Shown here one piece after another: positions 19,097 through 28,364 of a DNA stretch of 64,000 nucleotides. The notes under the pieces were generated by a model. It was given only the letters and a program-made list of their open reading frames with translations. It was not told the origin of the DNA and made no database searches. Source of the DNA: Spartobacteria bacterium. GTDB taxonomy: Bacteria > Verrucomicrobiota > Verrucomicrobiia > Chthoniobacterales > UBA10450. Numbering within the stretch: position 1 is the stretch's first letter; the number at the start of each line of letters is the position of its first letter. The position numbers were made by a program, and so were the translations under genes. The stretch is from contig PLCN01000002.1 of NCBI GenBank assembly GCA_003134785.1, positions 124,219 to 188,218 on the forward strand, written 5' to 3'.

Positions 19097-19115
19097 TCCG
19101 TGTTCTCCGTTGCAG

Positions 19116-19346
19116 CTAGGCGCCGGCATAGCTCAACCCGGCCGATGACTGGGTTATTCCAACAGCGCTCGACCGCTGACGGAGTCCGAGTAACTCCGCC
19201 AGGCGAGCCTCATAGGAGTCGCACGTAGGGCAATTGCCGTTCGGCTCGACCCAATCCGGATGCTGGATGCGCAGGTCGTCGTGGATCTGCTGTTGTAGTT
19301 CCCTGTAGGAACGCAAAGGCCTTGTCGGAACGTTGTTCGTTTTCAT
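19116..19346 (-). CDS. Small protein with CPTC motif downstream of cis-element copy J
   Basis: 76 residues: RSYRELQQQIHDDLRIQHPDWVEPNGNCPTCDSYEARLAELLGL. Its one CxxC (CPTC) is a possible metal or redox site. It is co-directional with the cysteine-less thioredoxin-like gene that follows, so the pair may share a transcript. The ATG at 19346 lies exactly 56 nt downstream of the AAATCCC box of the dispersed cis-element. Family unknown to me. Confidence 0.6.
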   Translation of the reverse strand: MKTNNVPTRPLRSYRELQQQIHDDLRIQHPDWVEPNGNCPTCDSYEARLAELLGLRQRSSAVGITQSSAGLSYAGA

Positions 19347-19370
19347 CTGCTATGAGTATCGTTGGCCATC

Positions 19371-19443
19371 CCGCTGCAGCCATGGCGCATGAGTGGGATT
19401 TGCAGTCGCCTCCCCCGAGGTGATGCGATCTCCCCCATTCGAG
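19371..19443 (-). promoter_or_regulatory. Dispersed cis-element, copy J (minus strand)
   Basis: On the minus strand: CTC GAAT GGGGGA (19443-19431), CCTC-GGGG-GAGG hairpin in the middle, then CAAATCCC whose first base is 19402, exactly 34 nt after the start of GGGGGA, then a CCATGGCTGC tail. The first palindrome is degenerate here (GGG for GAG). The box is 56 nt before the ATG at 19346. It is the only copy on the minus strand and precedes a minus-strand gene, so orientation follows the gene. Confidence 0.8.
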
Positions 19444-19565
19444 GTAGAGCCCGTCATCGTCCGAGCGATCAGGCGTCTTCCGATTCGCGCTCCTCGATTA
19501 AGCGTTTGAAACTGTGGCGGGACTCATCGAACCGATGCGCGCAATTGGCCGTGCCGATCATCCTT

Positions 19566-20241
19566 TCAGTGCAAAGACTGCAGCGCCGCTGAGAATAAAA
19601 ATGCCGCCGGCCCAGTGGTGCCCCACGAATGGGCAAAGCGCCCCGCGGCCAGGGCCACCGGGATCATTACCGTCTGCGCGCCGACGATGCAGATCGCCAT
19701 GAAGAGCGACGCCTCTCTCGGGTGGCCTTGCGACAATTTTTGTCCGATGAGCGGCAGCATCGCCGCGTTCGCAAAATGAAGAGCACGACCGAGATGGTGA
19801 AGATCAAAAGCGATCGGTTCGTGAGCAATTCGAACAACCTGCTGCCCGCGCGGTCGTTGCTAACGTCGCCAGGCTCGCAGCCGCGGGAACGTTCGAAATC
19901 AATCTCCTTACTGCGTATAAAAAAAATCGCGACCATCGTGACCGCGCAGAAAACCGGAAGAAAACGATAGTCAGCGCCCCGATTCCCCAAAGTGCGGTGC
20001 CCACCGCGAGCATCTCGCGTTTGTAGCGGAGCCCATCGACGAACGCGCCTACCGGCGTCTGCGCGACCAGACCGGCGATTCCCGCCGCAGAAAGGGCGAT
20101 CCCGATGTCTCTTGGATTCCAGTGCAGCGAAGCGGCGAGATAAATTGCGACAAACGGGCCGACGCCTGTGTGCACATCGGCCATGAGGAAGTTGACCGCA
20201 TCGAGCCCGAGCAAAGTGCGTTTGCTTGGAGCGGTTTTCAT
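19566..20241 (-). pseudogene. Frameshifted MFS transporter
   Basis: Starting at ATG 20241, one frame encodes an MFS N-terminus (LLGLDAVNFLMADVHTGVGPF, AGIAGLVAQTPVGAFVDGLR) for about 90 residues. Other frames continue it with VTMVAIFFIRSKEIDFERSRG and LFELLTNRSLLIFTISVVLF, then MLPLIGQKLSQGHPREASLF and VMIPVALAAGRFAHSWG. At least two frameshifts and a missing C-terminal half make this a pseudogene. The stretch 19444-19565 beyond it holds a short open frame of no clear identity. Confidence 0.8.
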
Positions 20242-20569
20242 TTTTCAAAATTGAAAGTGAAATAAACCGCCGCGGCGATGAGCAGAAACGAGACGATGTT
20301 GTTCCAGCGCGGCACCTGCTGGAACATGAGCCACGCGATGATCGTGAAGACGAAGATCGTGATGCATTCCTGCATGACTTTGAGCTGCGCGAGAGTGAAG
20401 TGAGCCGAGCCGATGCGGTTGGCCGGCACTTGAAGAAATATTCAAAAAATGCGAGCGCCCAGCTCGCGACGATTACCAGCCAGAGTGGTTTGTCCTTGAA
20501 CCTCAGATGCCCATACTACGCGAGGGTCATGAAGATGTTCGAGATGAAGAGCAGCAAAGCGGTGATCAT
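20238..20569 (-). pseudogene. DUF486/DMT-type small membrane protein with nonsense and frameshift
   Basis: ITALLLFISNIFMTLA is followed by TAG where the family has tryptophan (TLAWYGHLRF), then YGHLRFKDKPLWLVIVASWALAFFEYF, then a frameshift before PANRIGSAHFTLAQLKVMQE and a final helix. All four membrane segments of a DUF486 protein can be read across two frames. It overlaps the start of the MFS pseudogene by four bases, as in an intact operon. Confidence 0.8.
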
Positions 20570-20575
20570 GATTGT

Positions 20576-21004
20576 TCAGCTCGCTTCAACCAATCTTTTG
20601 AAATTATGCAGGTATCTATCGATCCGATTTGAGATGGCGCCGCCGAAGCTCGAGGTCAGTTTCAGGGTCACGCAGGTGCTCTGGTCGGAAAGCGACACGA
20701 ACGAAACGACTCCCGCAGCGAGATGATCGGGAGCGCGATGGTCGGCCAAAGTTCGCCAGGCAAGTCTTCGCTCCGGAACACACAGCATCATCTCAAGTGT
20801 CGCGTTGTACTGCTTTCCGTTGAAACCAAGCGACGCGATAAAATGGTTCGCGTCCAATTTTCGCACGCGTTTGATCGCGGTGACGAATTTTGGATAGTCC
20901 TCGAACACAAGCCAGCGTTGATAGACAGCAGCGACTGGCGCTTTGACCACGATTGTTCCCTCCGCGGCGTCGATCGTCCGCGGGTTGCTCTCCTTGTTTG
21001 GCAT
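20576..21004 (-). CDS. SRPBCC (START-like) protein
   Basis: 142 residues from MPNKESNPRTIDAAEGTIVV. Pattern VVKAPVAAVYQRWLVFEDYPKFVTAIKRVRKLDANH and WRTLADHRAPDHLAAGVVSF is typical of polyketide cyclase/dehydrase SRPBCC proteins, which bind hydrophobic ligands. An upstream in-frame ATG at 21166 would add 54 residues that do not resemble the fold. It sits just upstream of two pseudogenes on the same strand and could itself be losing its operon. Confidence 0.7.
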   Translation of the reverse strand: MPNKESNPRTIDAAEGTIVVKAPVAAVYQRWLVFEDYPKFVTAIKRVRKLDANHFIASLGFNGKQYNATLEMMLCVPERRLAWRTLADHRAPDHLAAGVVSFVSLSDQSTCVTLKLTSSFGGAISNRIDRYLHNFKRLVEAS

Positions 21005-21323
21005 TGGCTCGTTATGCGTCGGACCGCGCGTATTCCTGTTTCGAAAACGTGCGGCTCCAGCCGTCGGTGAAATTAAAGATCGATATGTTAAGGACGAGCA
21101 TGGGGTCGTGCCTGCGTGCGCGTGGTCGAAAAATCTTGCGTAGCGTGCTTCTGAAATTGTTTTCACATTGTTTGGTTTTCATTGTTTACCAAAATTCTAG
21201 ACGCAGTTCCGTCCCTCACCACGAAGCACTTGCGGGGTTTTTCAGTACCTCTTTCGAGGGAGGACGTAAGTCTGGCGGAGAGCGCGGACGCCTGTTAGAG
21301 TACTCGGTTGGTTCAAGTCAGAC

Positions 21324-21375
21324 GCGGCCTAACAACGACAGCTTATCATGAAATCCAGCTCGAGAGCGATCGGTC
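21324..21375 (+). repeat. Duplicated 5' end of the kinase gene at 22132
   Basis: CCTAACAACGACAG..., ATGAAATCCAGCTCGAGA, GCGATCGGTCAA at 21328-21373 closely repeats CCTAACAACGACGG..., ATGAAATCCAGTTCGAGA at 22114-22150, which is the leader and first codons of the histidine kinase. The upstream copy opens a short frame that ends before the MEDS gene at 21430. It looks like a local duplication remnant. A CCTC-TTTC-GAGG palindrome at 21248 resembles the dispersed cis-element but lacks its box. Confidence 0.6.
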
Positions 21376-21429
21376 AACGGTTCATCGGATCGGAGCAGTC
21401 TGGAAACTTTATAGAAAGAAAAAACCCCT

Positions 21430-22107
21430 ATGAATCAGACCAAAGACAACACTAAGTCTCGCGAAGAGGACAACCAACCGATGCGGTTTGCCAATGCGAC
21501 GCTCGGCCAACATCGCCATGTCTGCGCGTTTTTTCACGGCGCGGAGGAGGAGTATCGTGTGCTACTTCCGTTCGTTAAGGAAGGGCTCGCGCGCGGCGAG
21601 AAGGCGTTTCACATTGTCGATCCAAAACTGCGCGACGAGCACTTAGAGCGACTTTCCTCAGCCGGCGTCGACGTCCCTTCGGTCGAGAAGAATGGACAAT
21701 TCGAGCTGCACCATTGGCACGAAGTTTATTTGCGCGACGGTCATTTCGACAAGGACCGAATGCTTGCCTGTATGCAGGACGTATTGGAGCAGAGCCAGCG
21801 CGACGGCTTCCCCCTCGCCCGCGTCATGGGCCACGCCGAATGGGCTTCAGGCGACTGGCCCGGGGTAGACGATTTCCTCGAATACGAGTGCCGGCTGAAC
21901 GACATCATACCGCAATATAAGGATGCCGTAATCTGTCTTTATAATCTGACGAAGTGTGGCGGCAACCTTATCATCGACGTCATGCGAACTCACCCGATGA
22001 TTCTCATCGGCGGCATCGTCCAGGAGAACCCGTTCTTTGTGCCGCCGGATGAGTTTTTGCGGGAATTGCGCGAACGCCGCGCGCCCCGGACTAAAGTAAT
22101 GGCCTGA
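21430..22107 (+). CDS. MEDS-domain sensory protein (DcmR-like)
   Basis: 225 residues. HRHVCAFFHGAEEEYRVLLPFVKEGLARGEKAFHIVD is the start of the MEDS (methanogen/methylotroph DcmR sensory) domain, here the entire protein. In other bacteria this domain sits beside histidine kinases as a regulatory input. It is 25 bases upstream of the histidine kinase at 22132 on the same strand, which fits that role. Confidence 0.85.
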   Translation: MNQTKDNTKSREEDNQPMRFANATLGQHRHVCAFFHGAEEEYRVLLPFVKEGLARGEKAFHIVDPKLRDEHLERLSSAGVDVPSVEKNGQFELHHWHEVYLRDGHFDKDRMLACMQDVLEQSQRDGFPLARVMGHAEWASGDWPGVDDFLEYECRLNDIIPQYKDAVICLYNLTKCGGNLIIDVMRTHPMILIGGIVQENPFFVPPDEFLRELRERRAPRTKVMA

Positions 22108-22131
22108 ACTTACCTAACAACGACGGCTTTC

Positions 22132-23265
22132 ATGAAATCCAGTTCGAGATCGAGACCGCTCGGTCAGTGGTTCGCTGACTTCGGCAGACGTAGTTTCGAG
22201 TTCGCAACATCGCCTCTCGCCTTCCAACGCGCAGCGTTCGGCTACGCGCTGGCCGTTCTTTCTGTCGCCGTCGCGCTTGGTGTTGCGCTTCTCCTGGAAC
22301 GCTACGACTTCCGCGGCGTCGAATTTCCGCTTTTGCGCTTTGCCGTTGCCTTGACCGTCTGGTATGCGGAACTGGGGCCGGGGATCCTGTCAGTTGTACT
22401 CTCCAGCCTGGTCTTCAACTTCTTCTTCACAGAGCCCCTGCACAGTTTCTACGTCACACGTTCTGAACTTCCGTACTATATTGTTTTCCTACTATTTGCC
22501 TCGCTTGTTGCCTTTTTTGCCGGCGTTCGGCGCCGCGTCGAGCGAGACCTTCTCCAATCCCGCGGCGAACTCGAGGCCACGAATAAGGAATTAGAAGCAT
22601 TCGCATATTCCGTATCGCACGATCTGCGCGCTCCCATTCGTCATATCTCCGGGTTCACGGAGCTCCTGCAAAAAAATGCGGCGTCAGATCTCAATGACAA
22701 AAGTCAGCGACATGTGGCCATGATCCTGGAGTCGGCAAAACGGATGGGCAACCTAATCGACGATCTCCTGGCTTTCTCTAGAATCGGACGAAAGGAGGCG
22801 CACAGCACAATGGTCAGCTTGCAACAACTCGTGCAAGAAGCTCAAAACGAAGTCGTGCCGGAGACTGGCGGGCGCAATATAAATTGGAAAATTGGCAGCT
22901 TGCCCGTCTGCTACGGAGACCGTTCCATGTTAAGACTTGTACTCGTTAATCTGGTTTCCAATGCTGTTAAGTTCACACGAACGCGTCCGCAAGCCGAAAT
23001 CGAAATAGCTTCTACGAACCACAACCCAGATCAGATAGTTGTATTTATCCGGGACAATGGGGTCGGATTCGATATGAAGTATGTAAATAAACTATTCGGC
23101 GTGTTCCAACGTTTGCACGGGCCTGAGGCGTTTGAAGGCACCGGTATTGGGCTGGCCACCGTTCAGCGTATTGTACATCGACATGGAGGCATAGTCTGGG
23201 CGGAGGGTTTGGTGGATGGAGGCGCCACCTTTTACTTCTCACTTCCCAAATCACAGGGAGTTTAA
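22132..23265 (+). CDS. Sensor histidine kinase with DUF4118-type membrane domain
   Basis: 377 residues. About four membrane helices (residues 38-130, DUF4118/KdpD-like, with LSSLVFNFFFTEPLHSF) precede a HisKA dimerisation domain (AFAYSVSHDLRAPIRHISGF, phospho-His near 163) and an ATPase domain (LVLVNLVSNAVKF N-box, IRDNGVGFDMKY, FEGTGIGLATVQRIV). The next gene, three bases on, encodes a receiver-only protein, its likely partner. Confidence 0.92.
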   Translation: MKSSSRSRPLGQWFADFGRRSFEFATSPLAFQRAAFGYALAVLSVAVALGVALLLERYDFRGVEFPLLRFAVALTVWYAELGPGILSVVLSSLVFNFFFTEPLHSFYVTRSELPYYIVFLLFASLVAFFAGVRRRVERDLLQSRGELEATNKELEAFAYSVSHDLRAPIRHISGFTELLQKNAASDLNDKSQRHVAMILESAKRMGNLIDDLLAFSRIGRKEAHSTMVSLQQLVQEAQNEVVPETGGRNINWKIGSLPVCYGDRSMLRLVLVNLVSNAVKFTRTRPQAEIEIASTNHNPDQIVVFIRDNGVGFDMKYVNKLFGVFQRLHGPEAFEGTGIGLATVQRIVHRHGGIVWAEGLVDGGATFYFSLPKSQGV

Positions 23266-23268
23266 ATT

Positions 23269-23721
23269 ATGAGCAACTTAGGACGTATTTTATTGGTTGA
23301 AGACGATCCAAAAGACGTGGAACTGACGCTAACTGCTCTGGAGGAATACAAGCTCGCCAACGAGGTCGTTGTTGCTCGTGATGGGGAGGAGGCTCTCGAT
23401 TACCTTTACCGTCGTGGAAATTTCACGGCGCGCTCGACCGACAACCCCGCTGTTCTGCTGCTCGATTTGAAACTACCAAAGGTCGATGGCTTGGAGGTGC
23501 TGCAGCAGATCAAGGCCGATGCAAAGCTCAAGCTGATTCCCGTGGTGGTGCTCACGTCTTCACACGAAGAAAAAGACATGGTTGCGAGTTACAAGCTGGG
23601 CGTGAACGCTTATGTGGTAAAGCCGGTGGAGTTTCACGAATTTGTCAACGCTGTTAAGGAGCTCGGGATTTTTTGGGCGCTCGTTAACGAGCCGCCACCT
23701 GGAAGCGTAAAAAAAAACTAG
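23269..23721 (+). CDS. Single-domain response regulator
   Basis: 150 residues, one receiver domain: [18 protein letters not shown], phosphoacceptor aspartate in [23 protein letters not shown], and lysine in [11 protein letters not shown]. There is no output domain, so it acts as a phosphorelay or protein-binding module, as in Rcp1-type regulators that pair with phytochrome-like kinases. It sits between two kinases with 3 and 6 base gaps. Confidence 0.92.
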   Translation: MSNLGRILLVEDDPKDVELTLTALEEYKLANEVVVARDGEEALDYLYRRGNFTARSTDNPAVLLLDLKLPKVDGLEVLQQIKADAKLKLIPVVVLTSSHEEKDMVASYKLGVNAYVVKPVEFHEFVNAVKELGIFWALVNEPPPGSVKKN

Positions 23722-23727
23722 CCGGAA

Positions 23728-26700
23728 ATGAAATCTCCTCTGCGTATTCTGCAGCTTGAGGACGACCCGAGGGATGCAGAGTTGGTTCGGGAAAAGCTCG
23801 CGCTTGACGGTAAGGCTTGCGAGGTCACGCGGGTTGAAACTGAGGCTGATTTCATCGCGTCACTCGAGCAGGGCGGCTTTGACTTAATTCTCGCAGACTA
23901 CTCGCTTCCCTCTTTTGACGGTGTGTCTGCCTTGAAGCTTGCCCAGCGAAACTGCCCGGATGTGCCGTTCATTTTTGTTGCTGGAACTTTGGGCGAAGAC
24001 GTGGCGATCGAAGCGTTAAAGATCGGCGCGACGGACTACGTTTCCAAGACAGGGCTGTCGAGGCTTGTGTCCTCGGTGAAACGGGCATTGCGGGAAGCGC
24101 AGGAAAGAAGGGAGCTCAGCTGTGCCGAGGATGGGCTGCGACGGAGTGAAGCTTATCTGGCCGAAGCGCAGCGCTTGAGTCACACGGGCAGCTTCGGTTG
24201 GGATGTGTCCAGCGGAGAAATCTACTGGTCCCAAGAAACCTTTCGGATATTTGGATATGAGCCGGCATCCGAGATTACGATCGAGCAAGTAATGCAACGA
24301 ACTCATCCGGAAGACAAGTCGGCTGTGCAGCAATTAATCGAGCATGTTTCACGCGAGAGGAAGGATTTCGATTTCGAACATCGATTGCTCATGCCTGAAG
24401 GATCGGTCAAATACGTTCGCGTTGTAGGTTATCCCTCAACGGACGAGTCGAGCAGCTTTGAGTTCGTTGGAGCGGTGACGGACATCACCGAACGCAAGCG
24501 AGGAGAGGCGTTGTTCACGGGCGAAAAGCGCCTTCTTGAAATGATCGCCACGGGCGTTGCACTTGAAGAGATCCTGAATTGCCTGTGCGTGATTATCGAA
24601 GAGTACCGCAGCGGCACGCTTGCTTCTATTTTGTTGCTTCGTCCCGATGGTCTTCATCTGGATTCCGTGGCGGGGCCGAGTCTTCCCAAAGGATGGAGAC
24701 AGGAGATGGAGAAGTTGCCCATTGGACCGTGTGCCGGCTCTTGCGGGACGGCGGCGTATCGCGGATCAGCGGTCATCGTCTCCGACATTTCGACCGATCC
24801 GCTTTGGGAAGTGCCGGAGCATCGTGCGGCCGCATTAAGTCATGGGCTGCGAGCCTCCTGGTCGAACCCAATACTCTCTTCGCAGGGAAAGGTCCTGGGA
24901 ACGTTTTGCATTTACGGTCGCGAACCGCGAAGCCCGAGCTCACAGGATCTTGGGATTATCGAGAAGGCTACCTACCTGGCGCGAGTTGCGATTGAACGTG
25001 ATCGGGCCGAGGCGGATCTGCGGACAAGTGAAGGAAAATATCGAGATTTAATTGATGCTTCGCCGGACGCAATCTGCGTGATCGATGCCGATGGCAAATG
25101 TGTATTGATGAACCCAGCAGGCGCCAAGCTCGCTGGGCGTTCGGAAGATGAACTAATCGGCAGTTCAATTGCAGATACCTACCTGCCGGAAGAGCGCCAC
25201 CTGCTGGCGAACAGGCTCGAGAAACTCAAGGCGGAGGGATCTTTCCGGTTCGAGCGAAAATTCGTGCGGGAAAACGGCGAAGTGATTCCGGTGGAAGTTT
25301 CGTTGTCGGCAGTGCGCGGCCGCTATTACCAGGCGATCATCAGAGATATCAGCCACCGTAAGCGGCGCGAAGCGCTCCTGGCCGGAGAAAATAGAGTTCT
25401 CGAGATGGTGGCCAAAGGCGATTCGCTTTCCGATATACTCGAGAACTTATGTTTGCTGGTGGAAGAGCAATCCTCCGGTGTCCTTGCCTCGATCTTATTA
25501 ATGGATTCAAATGGCAAGCAGTTGCGGCACGGCGCAGCACCGAATCTTCCCAAAGCTTACACGGAAGCCATCGACGGTTCTTTCATCGGGCCTGCCGTCG
25601 GTTCATGCGGGACGGCCGCTTACCGTGCCGAACAGGTGATTGTCTCCGACATGGCTGTCGATCCGCTGTGGGCTGACTTTCACAACCTGGCCTTGGCGCA
25701 TTCGCTTCGCGCTTGTTGGTCCACGCCGATCTTCTCCTCCGAGGGCAAAGTGATCGGAACGTTTGCCATGTACTATCGTGAGCCGCGCAGCCCGAGTCCG
25801 CTGGAGCAGAACACGATTAAACACATTACTCATCTCGCGGGCGTCGCTATCCAGCGGAAACTGGCGGAAACGGCCCGACGCGAGAGCGAAGCGTATCTGG
25901 CGGAAGCGCAGCGGCTCAGTCATACCGGGAGTTGGGCGTGGGCGCCCGCCACAGGCGAAATCAGGTACTGGTCGGAGGAAACTTATCGCGTGCTTGGTTT
26001 CGATCCGGAGGCCGGGCCGCCGCGATTCGAAAAATTCTTTGGGCGCCTTTGCCCTGAGGACCAGGACAGAGTCAGGGAACTGTTCGGAAAATCGATTGCC
26101 CAGAAGGCGGACTTCGAAACAGACTATCGAATTGTTCACCCGAACGGCGACGTCAGGGACATCCACGCGGTGGGACATCCGGTTAGCGATGAGGCCGGTC
26201 ATTTTGTGGAGTTCGTGGGCACTGTTATCGATATAACTGAAAGCAAACGCTCCGAAGAAGCGCTGCGCGCTTCCGAGCAAGTAGCGCGCGGACAAGTGGA
26301 GGCGCTGGCGCAGAGTCTGGACGTCTTGGCGACGGCGCCGGACCCGGAAAAATTTATTGGGCAAATGCTCAGTACCATTGGGCGTCTCTTGAACGCGCAA
26401 AGCGTGAGCTTGTGGTTATTCGATGAATCGGCTGACTCACTGGTTTTCCGTTCAATGTCGGACGGCGGAAAGTTGGTCGCGCGTGACCCGGAGCATCCAT
26501 TCGCGAAGGACCCATTTTTTTGGAAACGGAATACGGTAATCCAGGAACTGCTTTTCACAGGAGGTCCGGTGGTGTGCGAAGACCTGGAGACGGATCCGCG
26601 CGTGAGGGGCGAATGGGGCGATTATTTGAAACAAAAGGGAACAAAAAGGTTTCTGGCGGTTCCGATTTTAGTGGGTGGACACGTGAGGGGTTTTGTTGGA

Positions 26701-27444
26701 ATCCGTCATGCCGACCGCGCGTCTTATCGGCCGGAGGAGATTGAACTAACCCAGGCGCTCGCCCATCAAGTCATGCTTGCGCTTCAACTCAATGAGTTTG
26801 CCGAGCAAGGTCAGCGGGCTGCCGTCTTCGAAGAACGCAATCGGATGGCGCGCGACATTCACGACACGCTCGCGCAAGGTTTCACCGGCGTGATTGTCCA
26901 ATTGGAAGCAGCCGAAGATGCAATTTCCCTGGGTTCGCGGAAGGAGGCGGACAATCATTTGCACCGCGCCGGCGAATTAGCCCGGCGCAGTCTGACCGAA
27001 GCGCGTCGCTCCGTGCATGCGTTGCGTCCGCAAGCCTTGCAAGAATACAATTTTTGGGACGCGCTCAAAGGTACTATTAAGAACACGACCGTTGGAACAG
27101 CGCTCCACGCAACATTTGAAGCGCAAGGCAAGCTACCGGACCTTCCTCAGCGCTGGCAGGAAAATCTTCTGCATATCGGACAGGAAGCTTTGACCAACGC
27201 GCTCAAGTACGCTCACGCTCGCAACTTCAAAACGCGACTAATCTACAAGGCGAAAGAACTTCGTCTGGAACTGCGTGACGACGGCAACGGATTCAAAGTC
27301 AAAGATCGACATGACGGTGTCGGTCTTAGTGGAATGCGCGAGCGGGTCGAGCAAATGGGCGGCGAATTGGAAATTACCAGCTCACGTGGTAAGGGCACGA
27401 AGATTACTGTGGTATTGCCTGGCAACGGAGAAACAATGTCATGA
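23728..27444 (+). CDS. Large REC-PAS-GAF multi-sensor histidine kinase (NarX-type core)
   Basis: 1238 residues. Order: N-terminal receiver (LEDDPRDAELVREKLA, DLILADYSLPSFDG), PAS, GAF, PAS, GAF, PAS, GAF, then HisKA_3 (ERNRMARDIHDTLAQGFTGVIVQL) and ATPase (IGQEALTNALKYAHA, RDDGNGF, GLSGMRERVEQMGG). The PAS-GAF unit is internally duplicated: YLAEAQRLSHTGSFGWDV and YLAEAQRLSHTGSWAWAP, and LASILLLRPDG and LASILLMDSNG. HisKA_3 kinases pair with LuxR-type regulators; the next gene is one and overlaps it as ATGA. Confidence 0.92.
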   Translation: MKSPLRILQLEDDPRDAELVREKLALDGKACEVTRVETEADFIASLEQGGFDLILADYSLPSFDGVSALKLAQRNCPDVPFIFVAGTLGEDVAIEALKIGATDYVSKTGLSRLVSSVKRALREAQERRELSCAEDGLRRSEAYLAEAQRLSHTGSFGWDVSSGEIYWSQETFRIFGYEPASEITIEQVMQRTHPEDKSAVQQLIEHVSRERKDFDFEHRLLMPEGSVKYVRVVGYPSTDESSSFEFVGAVTDITERKRGEALFTGEKRLLEMIATGVALEEILNCLCVIIEEYRSGTLASILLLRPDGLHLDSVAGPSLPKGWRQEMEKLPIGPCAGSCGTAAYRGSAVIVSDISTDPLWEVPEHRAAALSHGLRASWSNPILSSQGKVLGTFCIYGREPRSPSSQDLGIIEKATYLARVAIERDRAEADLRTSEGKYRDLIDASPDAICVIDADGKCVLMNPAGAKLAGRSEDELIGSSIADTYLPEERHLLANRLEKLKAEGSFRFERKFVRENGEVIPVEVSLSAVRGRYYQAIIRDISHRKRREALLAGENRVLEMVAKGDSLSDILENLCLLVEEQSSGVLASILLMDSNGKQLRHGAAPNLPKAYTEAIDGSFIGPAVGSCGTAAYRAEQVIVSDMAVDPLWADFHNLALAHSLRACWSTPIFSSEGKVIGTFAMYYREPRSPSPLEQNTIKHITHLAGVAIQRKLAETARRESEAYLAEAQRLSHTGSWAWAPATGEIRYWSEETYRVLGFDPEAGPPRFEKFFGRLCPEDQDRVRELFGKSIAQKADFETDYRIVHPNGDVRDIHAVGHPVSDEAGHFVEFVGTVIDITESKRSEEALRASEQVARGQVEALAQSLDVLATAPDPEKFIGQMLSTIGRLLNAQSVSLWLFDESADSLVFRSMSDGGKLVARDPEHPFAKDPFFWKRNTVIQELLFTGGPVVCEDLETDPRVRGEWGDYLKQKGTKRFLAVPILVGGHVRGFVGIRHADRASYRPEEIELTQALAHQVMLALQLNEFAEQGQRAAVFEERNRMARDIHDTLAQGFTGVIVQLEAAEDAISLGSRKEADNHLHRAGELARRSLTEARRSVHALRPQALQEYNFWDALKGTIKNTTVGTALHATFEAQGKLPDLPQRWQENLLHIGQEALTNALKYAHARNFKTRLIYKAKELRLELRDDGNGFKVKDRHDGVGLSGMRERVEQMGGELEITSSRGKGTKITVVLPGNGETMS

Positions 27445-28157
27445 AATCTAAAAAGAAAACAGCGGCAAAGTCTAACAAGCGTGCAAAGAAACCAAAATCT
27501 GCGGCGAAGAAAGCACCGAAAGTTGGAGATACAAGAAAGTCTCGGATAACTGTGCTCATCGCTGACGATCACAGTGTTGTCCGCGAGGGGTTGGTTTCGC
27601 TCATCACTCGCAAAGCAGACATGACTGTTATCGGCGAGGCTGCCAATGGACGTGAAGCCGTAGATCTTTGGAAGCAACATCACCCTGATGTGACCCTGCT
27701 CGATCTGCGCATGCCCGAGCTGGATGGCGTAGGCGCCATTAGAGAAATTCGCTCCGACAATGACAAAGCGCGGATCATCGTCCTAACGACATTCGACGGC
27801 GACGAAGATATTTTTCGCGCCATTCAAGCCGGCGCGAAGGGTTACCTGCTCAAGGATGCACCGCGCGAGGCGCTCATGGATTGTATTCGCCGGGTGCATG
27901 CCGGTGAAACCTGCGTGCCGGTGCATCTGGCGGCGAAACTGGCGCAACGCGTCAGCGGCGAGACATTGAGCGACCGCGAGATCGACGTGCTCAAGCTGAT
28001 GGCTCAAGGTAAAAGCAACAAAGAAATCGGGTCGGCCCTCTTTATTAGTGAAGGTACCGTGAAGTCGCACGTGAAAAGCATCTTTGCCAAACTCGACGTC
28101 GTCAGCCGGACCGAAGCGGTGGCGAACGCGACTCGCCGCGGTCTAATTCAACTGTAG
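27441..28157 (+). CDS. NarL/LuxR-family response regulator
   Basis: 238 residues. An unusual N-terminal tail of about 32 residues rich in lysine and alanine precedes the receiver (ITVLIADDHSVVREGLVSLI, DVTLLDLRMPELDG, YLLKDAPREAL) and a LuxR helix-turn-helix (LSDREIDVLKLMAQGKSNKEIGSALFISEGTVKSHVKSIFAKL). The start overlaps the kinase stop (ATGA). The tail is odd and resembles a histone-like extension that could add non-specific DNA affinity. Confidence 0.92.
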   Translation: MKSKKKTAAKSNKRAKKPKSAAKKAPKVGDTRKSRITVLIADDHSVVREGLVSLITRKADMTVIGEAANGREAVDLWKQHHPDVTLLDLRMPELDGVGAIREIRSDNDKARIIVLTTFDGDEDIFRAIQAGAKGYLLKDAPREALMDCIRRVHAGETCVPVHLAAKLAQRVSGETLSDREIDVLKLMAQGKSNKEIGSALFISEGTVKSHVKSIFAKLDVVSRTEAVANATRRGLIQL

Positions 28158-28267
28158 GAAAGCTTGCGGCGTTTAGAGCGTCGCCGCGGCGGCCGGCGCG
28201 TTCGGTGGCGTTTCGCGGAAACGCCTGCAAATAAATCTCGTTAGGCCGAGGCTTAATTTCGATGCTA

Positions 28268-28335
28268 CCTCGAACGAGGGATCACGAATCACCCCAGGAG
28301 CGGCACTAGAAAATCCCTCACGCGTACAATGGCGG
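28268..28335 (+). promoter_or_regulatory. Dispersed cis-element, copy A
   Basis: CTC-GAAC-GAG palindrome (28269-28278), GAGGGA at 28276, AAAATCCC at 28310 (offset 34) and tail CAATGGCGG (28327-28335). GAGGGAT and ATCCCTC are fully complementary here. The box is exactly 55 nt before the lipoprotein ATG at 28365. No Shine-Dalgarno precedes that ATG. Confidence 0.85.
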
Positions 28336-28364
28336 GAATGTGCTCGCGCAGGATATCTTCACGC

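Noticed and set aside
20515-20521. Recoded stop (pyrrolysine-like TAG) in the DUF486 gene
   Set aside because: A frameshift further on in the same gene and decay of its neighbour show that it is a pseudogene.
21248-21348. A possible tenth copy of the dispersed element (CCTC-TTTC-GAGG)
   Set aside because: It has the first palindrome and GAGGGA, but no AAAATCCC-like box at offset 34, and the distance to the next ATG is off.
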